From Flavobacterium beibuense F44-8 (GTDB lineage: Bacteria; Bacteroidota; Bacteroidia; Flavobacteriales; Flavobacteriaceae): a stretch of 64,000 nucleotides of DNA. The translations under genes were made by a program, and so were the position numbers. The notes below the pieces were generated by a model that saw only the letters and a program-made list of their open reading frames with translations, was not told where the DNA came from and did no database searches. Shown one piece after another: positions 28,350 to 38,495 of the stretch (position 1 is the first letter of the stretch; each line of letters begins with the position of its first letter). The stretch spans positions 186,001-250,000 of the forward strand of contig NZ_JRLV01000005.1 of assembly GCF_000769915.1 (NCBI RefSeq). Direction: 5' to 3'.

Positions 28350-29843
28350 TTATTCCTGTAAATTAATGTTATTCTTCCACTCATTATATATATCAGCATA
28401 CTGCGAGGTGAGGTGTGCAGTAGGCTCGATGCATTCTAAGCATTCCAGTTTTTCGAAAGCTTCACCAATTGAGGCATAATACCCGTAACCGTATGCCGCA
28501 CCACGGGCAGCACCTTCGGCCCCCGATGTGTTGTACAGCTCTACTGTGGTTTGAGTAGTATTGGCAAAAATTTCCCTGAAAACCGGACTCAAAAACAGGT
28601 TGGCTTCCCCAGCGCGAACTAAATCGCCACCGGCACCTATAGATTTCATTACATCAAAACCATAGTTCATGGCAAACACTATCCCTTCGCAGGCAGAGCG
28701 TACCAGTTGTGCCGACTGATGTATGTTGAAGTTCAGGTTTTGTATACCCGAAGTCACTTGTTTATTATTGAATATCCTTTCTACACCGTTACCAAAAGGG
28801 TAGAAGCGAAGCCCTTTACTACCCGGCTGTGCTTTTGCCGCTTCGGCATTCAATGCTTCATATGAAATAAGTCCGTTTCTGTCGGTACTCATTATTTTGC
28901 GAAGCCATTGGTATAAAATACCCGATCCGTTTATGCAAAGCATTACGCCGTTATGCTTGTCATTTGGCGCATTGTTAACATGTAAAAAGGTGTTGATGCG
29001 GTTATTGGCATCATAAATATCATTTTTTGAAACGGCATAAACCACGGCAGATGTACCTGCTGTGGTGGCTATTTCTCCCGGTTTGAATACGTTAAGCGAT
29101 AACGCATTGTTAGGTTGATCTCCCGCACGGTACGTAATTTTTACCTGTGGGTTGAGTCCTAACTCGGTAGCAACATCAGGGTGTATTTGTGCCTGATTAC
29201 CAAAGTTTGGAACAATCTCGGGGATTAATCTTTCCGGTAATCCCATTGCGTCTAACACTTCGGTAGCAAGTCTGCCTTCAGGGAAATTCCAAAGTGCCGC
29301 TTCCGATAGTCCGGATGTACTGGTTTGTGCTACACCCGATAGTTTTGCAGCAATATAATCGCCCGGAAGCATTACGTGTGCTGCTTTGTCAAACAGTTCG
29401 GGTTGATTATCCTTAACCCATTTAAGCTTTGATGCGGTAAAGTTACCCGGGCTACCCAGTATTTGTGACTGGCATTTTTGTGCTCCTATACTATTGTATA
29501 TACTGTCGCCAATTTGTGCCGCACGGCTGTCACACCATATAATGGAAGGTCTTACCGGATTCAGTTTTTCATCGGTAAGTACCAGTCCGTGCATTTGATA
29601 TGCTATACCAATACCTGCAATTTTGCTGATATCGGTATTGTGTTTTGTTTTAAGTAAAGCAATTCCGTTTTTTACATACTGCCACCAGTTCTCCGGATCC
29701 TGTTCTGCCCACCCAAACTGTGGGGCGGTGATTTCCATTTCAAATTCCGGTACGGTTACAGATGATACAGTAGTCCCCCTTTCGGCATCCAGTACCGAAA
29801 GTTTAATTGACGAGCTTCCTAAATCTATGCCTAGAAAATACAT
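28350..29843 (-). CDS. xylB: Xylulokinase (FGGY family)
   Basis: The 497-aa ATP-dependent sugar kinase makes D-xylulose 5-phosphate for the pentose phosphate pathway. The start '[18 protein letters not shown]' is the FGGY phosphate-1 motif. '[13 protein letters not shown]' (substrate Met-His-Gly), the catalytic Asp in '[14 protein letters not shown]' and '[15 protein letters not shown]' (phosphate-2) follow. The C-terminal ATP-binding half ends with '[14 protein letters not shown]'. The xylulokinase identity is supported by the xylA neighbour 2 bp away and the 'MHG' motif. Confidence 0.95.
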   Translation of the reverse strand: MYFLGIDLGSSSIKLSVLDAERGTTVSSVTVPEFEMEITAPQFGWAEQDPENWWQYVKNGIALLKTKHNTDISKIAGIGIAYQMHGLVLTDEKLNPVRPSIIWCDSRAAQIGDSIYNSIGAQKCQSQILGSPGNFTASKLKWVKDNQPELFDKAAHVMLPGDYIAAKLSGVAQTSTSGLSEAALWNFPEGRLATEVLDAMGLPERLIPEIVPNFGNQAQIHPDVATELGLNPQVKITYRAGDQPNNALSLNVFKPGEIATTAGTSAVVYAVSKNDIYDANNRINTFLHVNNAPNDKHNGVMLCINGSGILYQWLRKIMSTDRNGLISYEALNAEAAKAQPGSKGLRFYPFGNGVERIFNNKQVTSGIQNLNFNIHQSAQLVRSACEGIVFAMNYGFDVMKSIGAGGDLVRAGEANLFLSPVFREIFANTTQTTVELYNTSGAEGAARGAAYGYGYYASIGEAFEKLECLECIEPTAHLTSQYADIYNEWKNNINLQE

Positions 29844-29869
29844 TTGTTATTATTAATAGATGATAATTG

Positions 29870-31489
29870 TTATTCAGTTTTATCCTTTATCCACAGTTGC
29901 TCCATTTCTTCCAGGGTTTTTCCTTTGGTTTCGGGCACGAACTTCCAGATGAAAATTGCCGAAAGCAGTGCCATAATACCGTATATCCAGTAAGAGAAGC
30001 CGTGATTAAACATTTGTGTAAGGGATTCGTTATTGTTCATCATAGGGAATGTCCATGATACAACAAGGTTTGCCAGCCATTGAGCTGCAACTGCAACAGC
30101 CATAACCCCTTTTATTTTGTTAGGGAATATTTCAGACAGGAGTACCCATGTTATAGGTCCCCACGACATGGCAAAGGCTGCTATGTAAAGCAGCATAAGT
30201 AGTAGGGACAGTGTTTGGCTACTTTGTGAGTAAAGTGCAGAACCCAATCCAAGCATACTGATAGCCATTACAATACTACCTATAAGCATTAGTTTTTTAC
30301 GTCCGTAATTATCTACTGTAAATATGGCAAGTACGGTAAACAGCATGTTAATGGCACCAACAATTATGGTTTGTATCATAGAAGCATCATTACCCAGCCC
30401 CATACCTTTAAAAATTTCGGGAGCATAATAAAGCACTACATTAATCCCTACAAATTGCTGGAATACCGATAATAGAATACCTATTATTACTATTGCCCAT
30501 CCATAGGTTAGCCAATGCGCTTTTTTTACATTAAAAGAGCCTTTAATTTCTGTTAATATACTTCCTGCTTTTTCCGGTCCGTTAAGTTTTGTAAGTACGG
30601 CAGAAGCTTCAGCCTCTTTCCCTTTCATCACCTGAAAACGAGGTGTTTTTGGTACAAACAGCAGGAAAAGGAAGAATAGGGTAGCAGGAATATTTTCCGA
30701 TAGGAACATATAACGCCATCCGTCTGTATTAATCCATTCGGTAGATTGTCCTTTTACAATAAAATAATTTACAAAGTATACTATAAGCATACCACTTACT
30801 ATAGCAAACTGATTGCATGATACCAGCTTACCACGAATATTGGCAGGAGCCATTTCGGCAATGTAAAGCGGAGCAAGCATACTGGCAAGCCCAACACCTA
30901 TACCACCTATTATTCTATACACAATAAAGGAAGTAAGACTGCTGCTGCCAAAAAATATGTTCATTCCCTCAGGAAAAGCCGATCCTGTGGCAGATATAAT
31001 AAATAGGGCTGCCGATAACAGCAACCCGTTTCTTCTACCTATAGAGTTTGCGATTCTGTCGCCTGCAGCGGCACCAATAATACATCCTACAAGCGCGCTA
31101 CTCACCATAAATCCTAAAATTGAATTTTGAAGGTTTTCTGTAAGTACCGGAGGTAGGGTTAAAAACTGATAATAATAAAACGCCCCACCAAGAACCACTA
31201 ATGCAGTAATAATGGCAAATGCAGTATTACGTTTGTAAAACCTTAAAATAAAAGAAGCAGTTAAACCAATAACTGCTACTGTGCATAATGTAATTATAAC
31301 TTTAAATTCGGTTATTGCTGCTGAAGCAGCGATTACATCGTTTGAAATTTTATTAATAAAAAAATCATCAAGAGCACCTACTGCTCCAGAGATTACTGCA
31401 GTATCATAACCAAACAGCAACCCGCCCAAACTGGCAACAGCTGTTATAAGATAAATACTACTTTTACTTATTTGTGATGTTAAATTCAT
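29870..31489 (-). CDS. xylE: XylE-like MFS sugar porter with an extra membrane insert
   Basis: The 539-aa major-facilitator sugar:H+ symporter is likely specific for xylose, given its operon. Sugar-porter signatures are 'GGLLFGYDTAVISGAVGAL' in TM1, 'GDRIANSIGRRNGLL', 'PLYIAEMAPANIRGKLV', 'PKTPRFQVMKG', 'QQFVGINVVLYYAPEIF' and 'PETKGKTLEEME'. Between TM1 and the usual TM2 lies an insert of about 70-80 residues (~55-125) with two extra hydrophobic stretches, so the protein may have 14 membrane segments and is ~60 residues longer than E. coli XylE. It is the first gene of the run, under a recognisable promoter and operator, and ends 26 bp before xylB. Confidence 0.9.
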   Translation of the reverse strand: MNLTSQISKSSIYLITAVASLGGLLFGYDTAVISGAVGALDDFFINKISNDVIAASAAITEFKVIITLCTVAVIGLTASFILRFYKRNTAFAIITALVVLGGAFYYYQFLTLPPVLTENLQNSILGFMVSSALVGCIIGAAAGDRIANSIGRRNGLLLSAALFIISATGSAFPEGMNIFFGSSSLTSFIVYRIIGGIGVGLASMLAPLYIAEMAPANIRGKLVSCNQFAIVSGMLIVYFVNYFIVKGQSTEWINTDGWRYMFLSENIPATLFFLFLLFVPKTPRFQVMKGKEAEASAVLTKLNGPEKAGSILTEIKGSFNVKKAHWLTYGWAIVIIGILLSVFQQFVGINVVLYYAPEIFKGMGLGNDASMIQTIIVGAINMLFTVLAIFTVDNYGRKKLMLIGSIVMAISMLGLGSALYSQSSQTLSLLLMLLYIAAFAMSWGPITWVLLSEIFPNKIKGVMAVAVAAQWLANLVVSWTFPMMNNNESLTQMFNHGFSYWIYGIMALLSAIFIWKFVPETKGKTLEEMEQLWIKDKTE

Positions 31490-31508
31490 AAAGCACTAAA
31501 ACGTTTTC

Positions 31509-31533
31509 ACTTATGGTTTATTTGACCACAAGT
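31509..31533 (-). promoter_or_regulatory. Inverted-repeat operator candidate over the xylE promoter
   Basis: ACTTATGGT and ACCACAAGT match as inverted repeats at 8 of 9 positions, with a 7-nt spacer. The site overlaps the xylE -7 element and the likely transcription start, the usual place for a repressor. The adjacent divergent NrtR-like gene is the best candidate for the protein that binds it. Confidence 0.6.
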
Positions 31534-31561
31534 ATAAAACTTATTTTTAATATTAACAAAA
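31529..31561 (-). promoter_or_regulatory. xylE promoter, Bacteroidota type
   Basis: On the minus strand, TTTTG (31557-31561) is followed after 20 nt by TATACTTG (31529-31536), a 7/8 match to TAnnTTTG. The start codon is 40 nt downstream. It would drive the whole xyl-sus-GH run, since no other promoter-sized gap precedes susC. Confidence 0.6.
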
Positions 31562-31576
31562 TAATGTCTAAAAAAA

Positions 31577-31609
31577 TTTGCATTTAATAATTTTATACCC
31601 CTATATGTG
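31577..31609 (+). promoter_or_regulatory. Promoter of the NrtR-like regulator gene
   Basis: TTTG (31577-31580), a 21-nt spacer and TATATGTG (31602-31609; 7/8 match to TAnnTTTG) lie on the plus strand. The 5' leader would be ~65 nt. Confidence 0.45.
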
Positions 31610-31682
31610 ATGGAATTGAAAAAAAAGTAGAGATATTAGCATTTTCAAAAAAATCCCTATATTCGTTGACGTTTTAAAAGAA

Positions 31683-32405
31683 ATGAAGGTGAAAAAAATT
31701 ATCGATAAGGAGTCTGGAAAAGTAATAGAGCGTTCGGTAATGAATTCCATTACGATTGACTGCGTTATATTTGGTTTCGATAAAGGATCGCTGGAAGTGT
31801 TACTTGTACAGCATGGTGAAGGTATAAGAAAAGGGGAGTGGGGTTTACCCGGTGGATGGATACGCGAGAGAGAAAGCATAGATAATGCTGCTCACAGACT
31901 TTTGGCCGACCTTACAGGGCTTGACAGTATATACCTGGAACAGCTTAAAGCATTTGGAGAACCCGATCGTTTTCCGCTTGGACGTGTAATTACCATAGGA
32001 TACTTTGCCCTTATTAAGAAAGAAGATTATGATGTTAGAGCCGGTTTTACGGCATCTGACGCTAAATGGTATAAAATAGCTGATATTCCTAAACTTATTT
32101 ACGACCATAACGACATTTTAGACTACAGTCTTGAACACCTTCGTAACAGGGTAAGGCAGGCTCCCGTAGGGTTTAACTTACTGCCTGAAAAGTTTACGCT
32201 TTTCGAGCTGATGAAACTGTATGAGGAGATACTTGGAGTTGAAATGGATAAGTCAAACTTTAGGCGTAAGATATTAAGAATGAAGCTTTTGGTTGAGCTT
32301 GATGAAAAACAAAAAGATGTTTCCCATCGTGCTGCCAAACTTTATGAATTTGACCAGAAAATATATGAGAAGCTAACTAAAAAAGGCTTTAATTTTGAAT
32401 TTTAA
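31683..32405 (+). CDS. NrtR/AraR-type transcription regulator with degenerate Nudix domain (probable xylose regulator)
   Basis: The 240-aa protein has an N-terminal Nudix domain (~20-150) and a C-terminal winged-helix region (~155-235, 'LPEKFTLFELMKLYEEILG', 'NFRRKILRMKLLVEL'). The Nudix box begins 'GGWIRERES', but its metal-binding end reads R-L-L-A-D-L-T-G-L instead of R-E-U-x-E-E-x-G-U. The catalytic Glu pair is lost, so hydrolysis is unlikely. This is the pattern of NrtR-family regulators such as Bacteroides AraR, in which the domain senses a sugar. Its divergent position from xylE, with an inverted repeat over the xylE promoter, suggests that it controls the xylose/xyloglucan locus in response to xylose or a derivative. 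That role is inferred. galM lies 48 bp downstream. Confidence 0.85.
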   Translation: MKVKKIIDKESGKVIERSVMNSITIDCVIFGFDKGSLEVLLVQHGEGIRKGEWGLPGGWIRERESIDNAAHRLLADLTGLDSIYLEQLKAFGEPDRFPLGRVITIGYFALIKKEDYDVRAGFTASDAKWYKIADIPKLIYDHNDILDYSLEHLRNRVRQAPVGFNLLPEKFTLFELMKLYEEILGVEMDKSNFRRKILRMKLLVELDEKQKDVSHRAAKLYEFDQKIYEKLTKKGFNFEF

Positions 32406-32453
32406 TAATCGGGCTCCAGGGCCTGTTTTTTTATTTTAACCTCGCCGTATTTA

Positions 32454-33497
32454 ATGAATAATACAACCTCACTCAATTTTATTGAAAAGCCATTTGGCAC
32501 TTTGCCTAACAGTACCGAAATTAAAAGCTATACACTTACCAATTCAAAAGGAAGTCAGCTTACCGTAACCAATTATGGAGCTACCATTACATCACTAAAA
32601 GTTTTAGGGAATAACAACCAGTCTGTAGATGTTGTATTGGGGTTTGATGATGTACAGGGATATATAGACTCATACAGCCTGCCATCGGCGCCTTATTTTG
32701 GAGCTGTGATGGGGCGTTATGCCGGACGTATAAAAAATGGTAAGTTTACCCTTAACGGAACAGACTATCAGCTTAATACTAATTTAGGAGATCACCACCT
32801 GCATGGTGGTACAGTTGGTTTTGGACGAGCGGTATGGAAAATGACCGAGGCCGGAATCGCAACAAATCCTTTTATAAAATTACAATACATGAGTCCTGAC
32901 GGGGAAGAACAGTACCCGGGAGAAATGACAATTGAAGTTACCTATACGTTAACTGAAGATAACGAAGTAATTGCAGAGTATGCTGCTGTTAGCGATAAGG
33001 ATACTGTAATTAACCTAACCCAACACAGTTATTTTAACCTTGACGGACATACAGGAAATGTAAAAGACCAGCAATTACAGGTTTTTACTGATACAATTGT
33101 TGAAACAGATAGTCTAAATATACCAACAGGCAACTTTATTGCTGCTGCCGATAAAGGATACCATTTCCTAACACCAAATCATTGTCCGGAAGTAATAGAT
33201 ACTTCGTTTGTAATTAAGGATAATAGTCAGGTTGCAGCCCTATTAACGAGCGAGAAATCAGGCTTAAAAATGACGGTGCAAACCAATCAGCCATCGGTAC
33301 ATATCTATGTGGGAGGTAACTGCGGTAATGAACTAAAAGGCAAAGATGGTGCTGTTTACCATTCGTTAAGCGGTATATGCTTTGAAACCCAAAACTTTCC
33401 CGACGCGCCAAACAGGGATAACTTTCCATCGGCTGTTTTAAGAAAAGGGGAGAAGTACTACCAAAAAACTGTATTTAAGTTCGAAAATAATAAGTAA
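32454..33497 (+). CDS. galM: Aldose 1-epimerase
   Basis: The 347-aa mutarotase interconverts alpha and beta anomers of aldoses such as xylose, glucose and galactose. Family motifs are 'YFGAVMGRYAGRI', 'HHLHGGTVGFGRAVW' (His), 'INLTQHSYFNLDGH' (catalytic His) and 'GICFETQNFPDAPN' (catalytic Glu). No signal peptide is present, so it is cytoplasmic. It follows the regulator gene and probably shares its transcript. It would supply the right anomer to XylA and the hexose pathways after side chains are removed. A perfect bidirectional terminator follows. Confidence 0.95.
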   Translation: MNNTTSLNFIEKPFGTLPNSTEIKSYTLTNSKGSQLTVTNYGATITSLKVLGNNNQSVDVVLGFDDVQGYIDSYSLPSAPYFGAVMGRYAGRIKNGKFTLNGTDYQLNTNLGDHHLHGGTVGFGRAVWKMTEAGIATNPFIKLQYMSPDGEEQYPGEMTIEVTYTLTEDNEVIAEYAAVSDKDTVINLTQHSYFNLDGHTGNVKDQQLQVFTDTIVETDSLNIPTGNFIAAADKGYHFLTPNHCPEVIDTSFVIKDNSQVAALLTSEKSGLKMTVQTNQPSVHIYVGGNCGNELKGKDGAVYHSLSGICFETQNFPDAPNRDNFPSAVLRKGEKYYQKTVFKFENNK

Positions 33498-33505
33498 TAA
33501 TAAGC

Positions 33506-33531
33506 GAAAAGCAGCCCTTGGGCTGCTTTTC
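33506..33531. terminator. Bidirectional terminator between galM and the response-regulator gene
   Basis: The perfect palindrome has arms GAAAAGCAGCCC and GGGCTGCTTTTC with a TT centre, so it carries A/T runs on both sides. It separates the sugar locus from the eCIS regulatory operon. Confidence 0.9.
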
Positions 33532-33561
33532 TAAACATAAAGTTTAATGTAGGGATAAACT

Positions 33562-34197
33562 CTATATGCAAACTATTTTATGCTTTATGGCATAAAGCAC
33601 AAGGCCTATTCGTGTTTTGATTTCGAGTTTCTGAAAGAGATTTTCACGATAGCCGTCAATGGTTTTTGGACTAAGGCACATGCCATCGGCAATCTCTTTG
33701 TATGTCTTTTCGGTACAGGCTAGTTTTATAAACTCTATTTCCCTTTCCTTCAGTACAATCTTATTGTCATTATTGAGCTTGTTGATAAGGTAGCCCGATA
33801 CCATTTCAGAATAGTAAAAGCCTCGGCTGTATACTTCCTCCAGTGCTTCCTTAAAATTCTTTGGATCGGTATCCTTTAAAAGGTAACCTTTTGCCCCATT
33901 GGTAATCATTCTCATTACAGTATCTTCGTCATTGTTTACCGAAAGTGCTATTACCTTTTGATCAGGGTGGTTTTGCTTTATCCATTTCATGGTCTCAATG
34001 CCGTCCATTATTGGCATATTCACATCGAGCAAAACAATATCCGGAAGTTTAATACCTCCTTTTACGGCCGTGATAAACTCTTTACCGTTGTTGTAAATCC
34101 CGGCAACCTCAAAGTTTTCAAACGATCCTACCAGATAGGAAAGTGATTGTGAAAACAATAAATGGTCGTCTACTATTATAATTTTTATTTTACTCAT
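33562..34197 (-). CDS. NarL/LuxR-type response regulator linked to the eCIS locus
   Basis: This 211-aa regulator has a receiver domain (1-~120) with acidic D10-D11, phospho-acceptor D58 in 'IVLLDVNMPIMDG', switch S86 and Lys108 ('GYLLKDTDP'). A LuxR-type helix-turn-helix follows (~145-205; 'LKEREIEFIKLA', 'TYKEIADGM', 'SPKTIDGYRENLF'). Its start lies 2 bp after the stop of the kinase gene, so the pair is a cognate two-component system. It is the last gene of a four-gene operon whose promoter region carries the same palindrome as the eCIS operon. NarL-type proteins bind heptamers like TACYYMT, and the palindrome arms (TACCCCT/AACCCCT/TTCCCCT) resemble that. Control of the eCIS is inferred. Confidence 0.88.
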   Translation of the reverse strand: MSKIKIIIVDDHLLFSQSLSYLVGSFENFEVAGIYNNGKEFITAVKGGIKLPDIVLLDVNMPIMDGIETMKWIKQNHPDQKVIALSVNNDEDTVMRMITNGAKGYLLKDTDPKNFKEALEEVYSRGFYYSEMVSGYLINKLNNDNKIVLKEREIEFIKLACTEKTYKEIADGMCLSPKTIDGYRENLFQKLEIKTRIGLVLYAIKHKIVCI

Positions 34198-34199
34198 GT

Positions 34200-34988
34200 T
34201 TAAGCATATTCTTCTATGGCGATTGGGTAATTTATTGTTACCTGTGAACCTTTTTCCAATTCAGAATCAATTTTAAAAGTAGCCCCTATAAGCTGAGCTC
34301 TTGTTTCCATATTTGTAAATCCGTTGCCTTTAGATATGTTTTGCAGGGTAAATCCTTTGCCTGTATCTCTAATAATAATGTTACAATTCGTATCAGTAAA
34401 AGCAATATTTATATCGATGGTCTCACTATGTGAGTGTCTTAATATGTTTGAAATGGATTCCTGTAAAATTCTGTATATAATAGTCTCGTGTTCCTTGTCT
34501 ATATCATGAACCTTTCCCGTTATGTTCAGGCTACATTTAATTGTTTTGAGCTGTTTTATCCTCTCAAGGTCTTCATTAAGTGCTTCAATAAAACTGGACT
34601 CCAGTACAATATCACCGTTCATCAGTTTTGATAACATCCTTATTTCACCTAACGATTTATTTATAAGATCTTTAAGGTTAAGCATGTTTGCCTTTGTGTA
34701 CTTGGACTCGTCAGACAATATTATGTTCACCTGCATTAATGCTACCGACAGAATTTGGCATATATTATCATGCAGCTCTTTACTTACAGTTGTTAACGTT
34801 TGTTCTTTTATCTCAATTTTAGACTTGGTCAGTTCCGACTGGAAAACCAGTTCGGCAGTCATCTTTTCTATTAAGAACTTAGACTTCTTTTTCTGAAAAA
34901 AGTAAAAAAGTATAAACAGCGTCAATAACAGTGTAAAAAGTACAATGCTAAATGATATGATTAGTAGTTGTATTTCTTCTCGCTCCAT
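34200..34988 (-). CDS. Minimal membrane histidine kinase (HisKA_3 type)
   Basis: The ATG at 34988 gives 262 residues beginning 'MEREEIQLLIISF'; a longer frame would need a TTG start deeper in the preceding gene. One membrane helix (~8-33) is followed by a coiled-coil-like linker, the HisKA_3 dimerisation box with the phospho-His in 'KELHDNICQIL', and a GHKL ATPase domain. The ATPase domain has N-box 'ESISNILRHS', G1 'DTGKGF' and G2 'GNGFTNM'. There is no periplasmic or PAS/GAF sensor domain. The gene overlaps the end of the 7-TM gene by 28 bp, which suggests that the 7-TM protein supplies the sensing part. It should phosphorylate the regulator encoded next. Confidence 0.88.
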   Translation of the reverse strand: MEREEIQLLIISFSIVLFTLLLTLFILFYFFQKKKSKFLIEKMTAELVFQSELTKSKIEIKEQTLTTVSKELHDNICQILSVALMQVNIILSDESKYTKANMLNLKDLINKSLGEIRMLSKLMNGDIVLESSFIEALNEDLERIKQLKTIKCSLNITGKVHDIDKEHETIIYRILQESISNILRHSHSETIDINIAFTDTNCNIIIRDTGKGFTLQNISKGNGFTNMETRAQLIGATFKIDSELEKGSQVTINYPIAIEEYA

Positions 34989-35608
34989 ATGAACCCTACT
35001 AAAAAGCAAAAATTCATTAGTAAATTTAAGAAAAATATTATTAGTCCGTAGATAGATGGATTATAATCTATCAAAAACCACTTTAGCGACAACATAAACG
35101 GTAAAAAGGGAACATGAAAAATAAGTATACCCAGCACAAACCAGAAAAAAACTGACTTACTGTAACTAAGTACCAAATTAGAGCTAAACAGCTCAAACAT
35201 ATAGAGAAAGCTAAGTATAATAATACTTAATACGCCTACTGTATAACTGTTAGTTAAAATCTGACCAAATTCGTTTTGGATAAAAAAGTAATTAATAAAA
35301 TAAAATACTAAAAATATAACGAGTAATAGTGAAGCCAGATTTTTATGTGTCCTGGTCTTTATAAGAGACTTTAATAATAATATATATATGGAAAATGACA
35401 TTAATATGTAAAGATTAAAGACATAGTAGTTTAATAAACCTGTCCATATAGTAAAGTATTTCCCTACAAGCTCTGTAGCTGTAGATAACCATATTAACAA
35501 TAAAATGGATTTAGCTTTATTACCGGGTAGTTTGTGTAAAAAAACAAGTCCACAAATACCCGATAACAAAGACAAGTATACTATACCAAATCTTAAATCT
35601 TCTAACAT
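34961..35608 (-). CDS. Seven-transmembrane protein, putative sensor partner of the kinase
   Basis: The 215-aa protein is almost wholly hydrophobic, with seven predicted membrane helices (about residues 9-27, 33-52, 60-82, 90-110, 119-140, 149-172 and 183-208) and short loops. It resembles the membrane part of 7TMR-type receptors, but no soluble ligand domain is attached and I do not recognise a named family. The C-terminus ends with a charged tail 'WSEKKYNY'. It is 3 bp after the 142-aa gene and overlaps the kinase gene. A sensory or scaffold role for the sensor-less kinase is an inference from this gene order. Being a transporter is less likely given the size and the lack of conserved charged residues in the helices. 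Confidence 0.7.
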   Translation of the reverse strand: MLEDLRFGIVYLSLLSGICGLVFLHKLPGNKAKSILLLIWLSTATELVGKYFTIWTGLLNYYVFNLYILMSFSIYILLLKSLIKTRTHKNLASLLLVIFLVFYFINYFFIQNEFGQILTNSYTVGVLSIIILSFLYMFELFSSNLVLSYSKSVFFWFVLGILIFHVPFLPFMLSLKWFLIDYNPSIYGLIIFFLNLLMNFCFLVGFIWSEKKYNY

Positions 35609-35611
35609 AAA

Positions 35612-36040
35612 TTAAATCCCATATTGCATTTTAGGAGGATTACCCATTGAACCATAGTTAAGCGGATTAACAGTGGTAATATCCTTTGATGTAGCTCCTC
35701 CGGATATAGGAGTAGTCAAATTAGCCTTACGACCGGTAGCTGTCATAAACATAGTTGTATAGCCGGCTCTTCCTACTGTTTCATTGTTTGAGTATACACC
35801 AAGATAAACTCTTACTCCATCTACAGTATAACCCTGGTTATTACCTTCATTCTTAATATATTCTATAAATTTTTCTAGTTCTTCCAGTGAAAACCAAACT
35901 GCATTTGCATCTTCCTGACCTGATGATGTAACGTGTTTACCTGATTTTTGAGCAACAAAATTTGCACTTAGTTCTTTTGCTTTAGAATAACTTATAAGCT
36001 GTGTTGGCTGTGTAAGTGATTTAGAGTTTTCTGTTTCCAT
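35612..36040 (-). CDS. Conserved-looking 142-aa protein of unknown function, first gene of regulatory operon
   Basis: This soluble 142-aa protein has no signal peptide or membrane helix. Visible segments include 'YSKAKELSANFVAQKSGKH', 'EDANAVWFSLEELEKFIEYI', 'GYTVDGVRVYLGVYSNNE' and 'GYTTMFMTATGR'. After that the last ~35 residues look disordered, with Gly, Pro and Asn ('NPLNYGSMGNPPKMQYGI'). I recall similar proteins of unknown function in flavobacteria, but I cannot assign a domain name. It is the first gene behind the promoter that carries the eCIS-type palindrome, and the 7-TM, kinase and regulator genes follow within a few bases. It may be a signal, an adaptor or a cargo. None of these can be decided from sequence. 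Confidence 0.7.
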   Translation of the reverse strand: METENSKSLTQPTQLISYSKAKELSANFVAQKSGKHVTSSGQEDANAVWFSLEELEKFIEYIKNEGNNQGYTVDGVRVYLGVYSNNETVGRAGYTTMFMTATGRKANLTTPISGGATSKDITTVNPLNYGSMGNPPKMQYGI

Positions 36041-36066
36041 GATTAATTTGGTTTTTTGATTCCCGA

Positions 36067-36098
36067 CAAATCTATGCCTATTAATCCTTATCTTACAA
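36067..36098 (-). promoter_or_regulatory. Promoter of the 142-aa/7-TM/kinase/regulator operon
   Basis: On the minus strand, TTG (36096-36098) is followed after 21 nt by TAGATTTG (36067-36074), a full match to the Bacteroidota -7 consensus TAnnTTTG. The start codon is 27 nt downstream of the -7 box. The G/C palindrome abuts the -33 side, as for an activator site. Confidence 0.65.
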
Positions 36099-36125
36099 GG
36101 GGAAATAACCCCTTTTTGTAAGGGT
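36092..36125. promoter_or_regulatory. Palindromic operator candidate (copy B) upstream of the regulatory operon
   Basis: The core AAGGGGAAATAACCCCTT (36097-36114) has a third half-site AGGGT at 36121-36125. It is nearly identical to copy A before the eCIS operon. Outer bases extend the stem (CTTACAAGGGG with CCCC-TTTTT-GTAAG, three T bulged), so a hairpin role is also possible. Confidence 0.65.
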
Positions 36126-36164
36126 AGTACTTTATAACTTATTTAAAAATAAGGAAAAACCAAT

Positions 36165-38494
<2,330 letters not shown>

Positions 38495-38495
38495 A

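Noticed and set aside
31596..31602. TACCCCT heptamer in the xylR-like promoter as a third eCIS-regulator site
   Set aside because: It is a single half-site without its inverted partner and lies in the promoter of an unrelated gene; chance is the simpler explanation.
34961..35009. TTG start for the histidine kinase at 35009
   Set aside because: The ATG at 34988 starts a normal kinase N-terminus and needs less overlap with the 7-TM gene.
36092..36122. Palindrome copy B as a terminator for the eCIS operon
   Set aside because: The minus strand has no T-run after the stem, and the core is shared with the eCIS promoter region, so an operator is more likely, although a hairpin role is not excluded.
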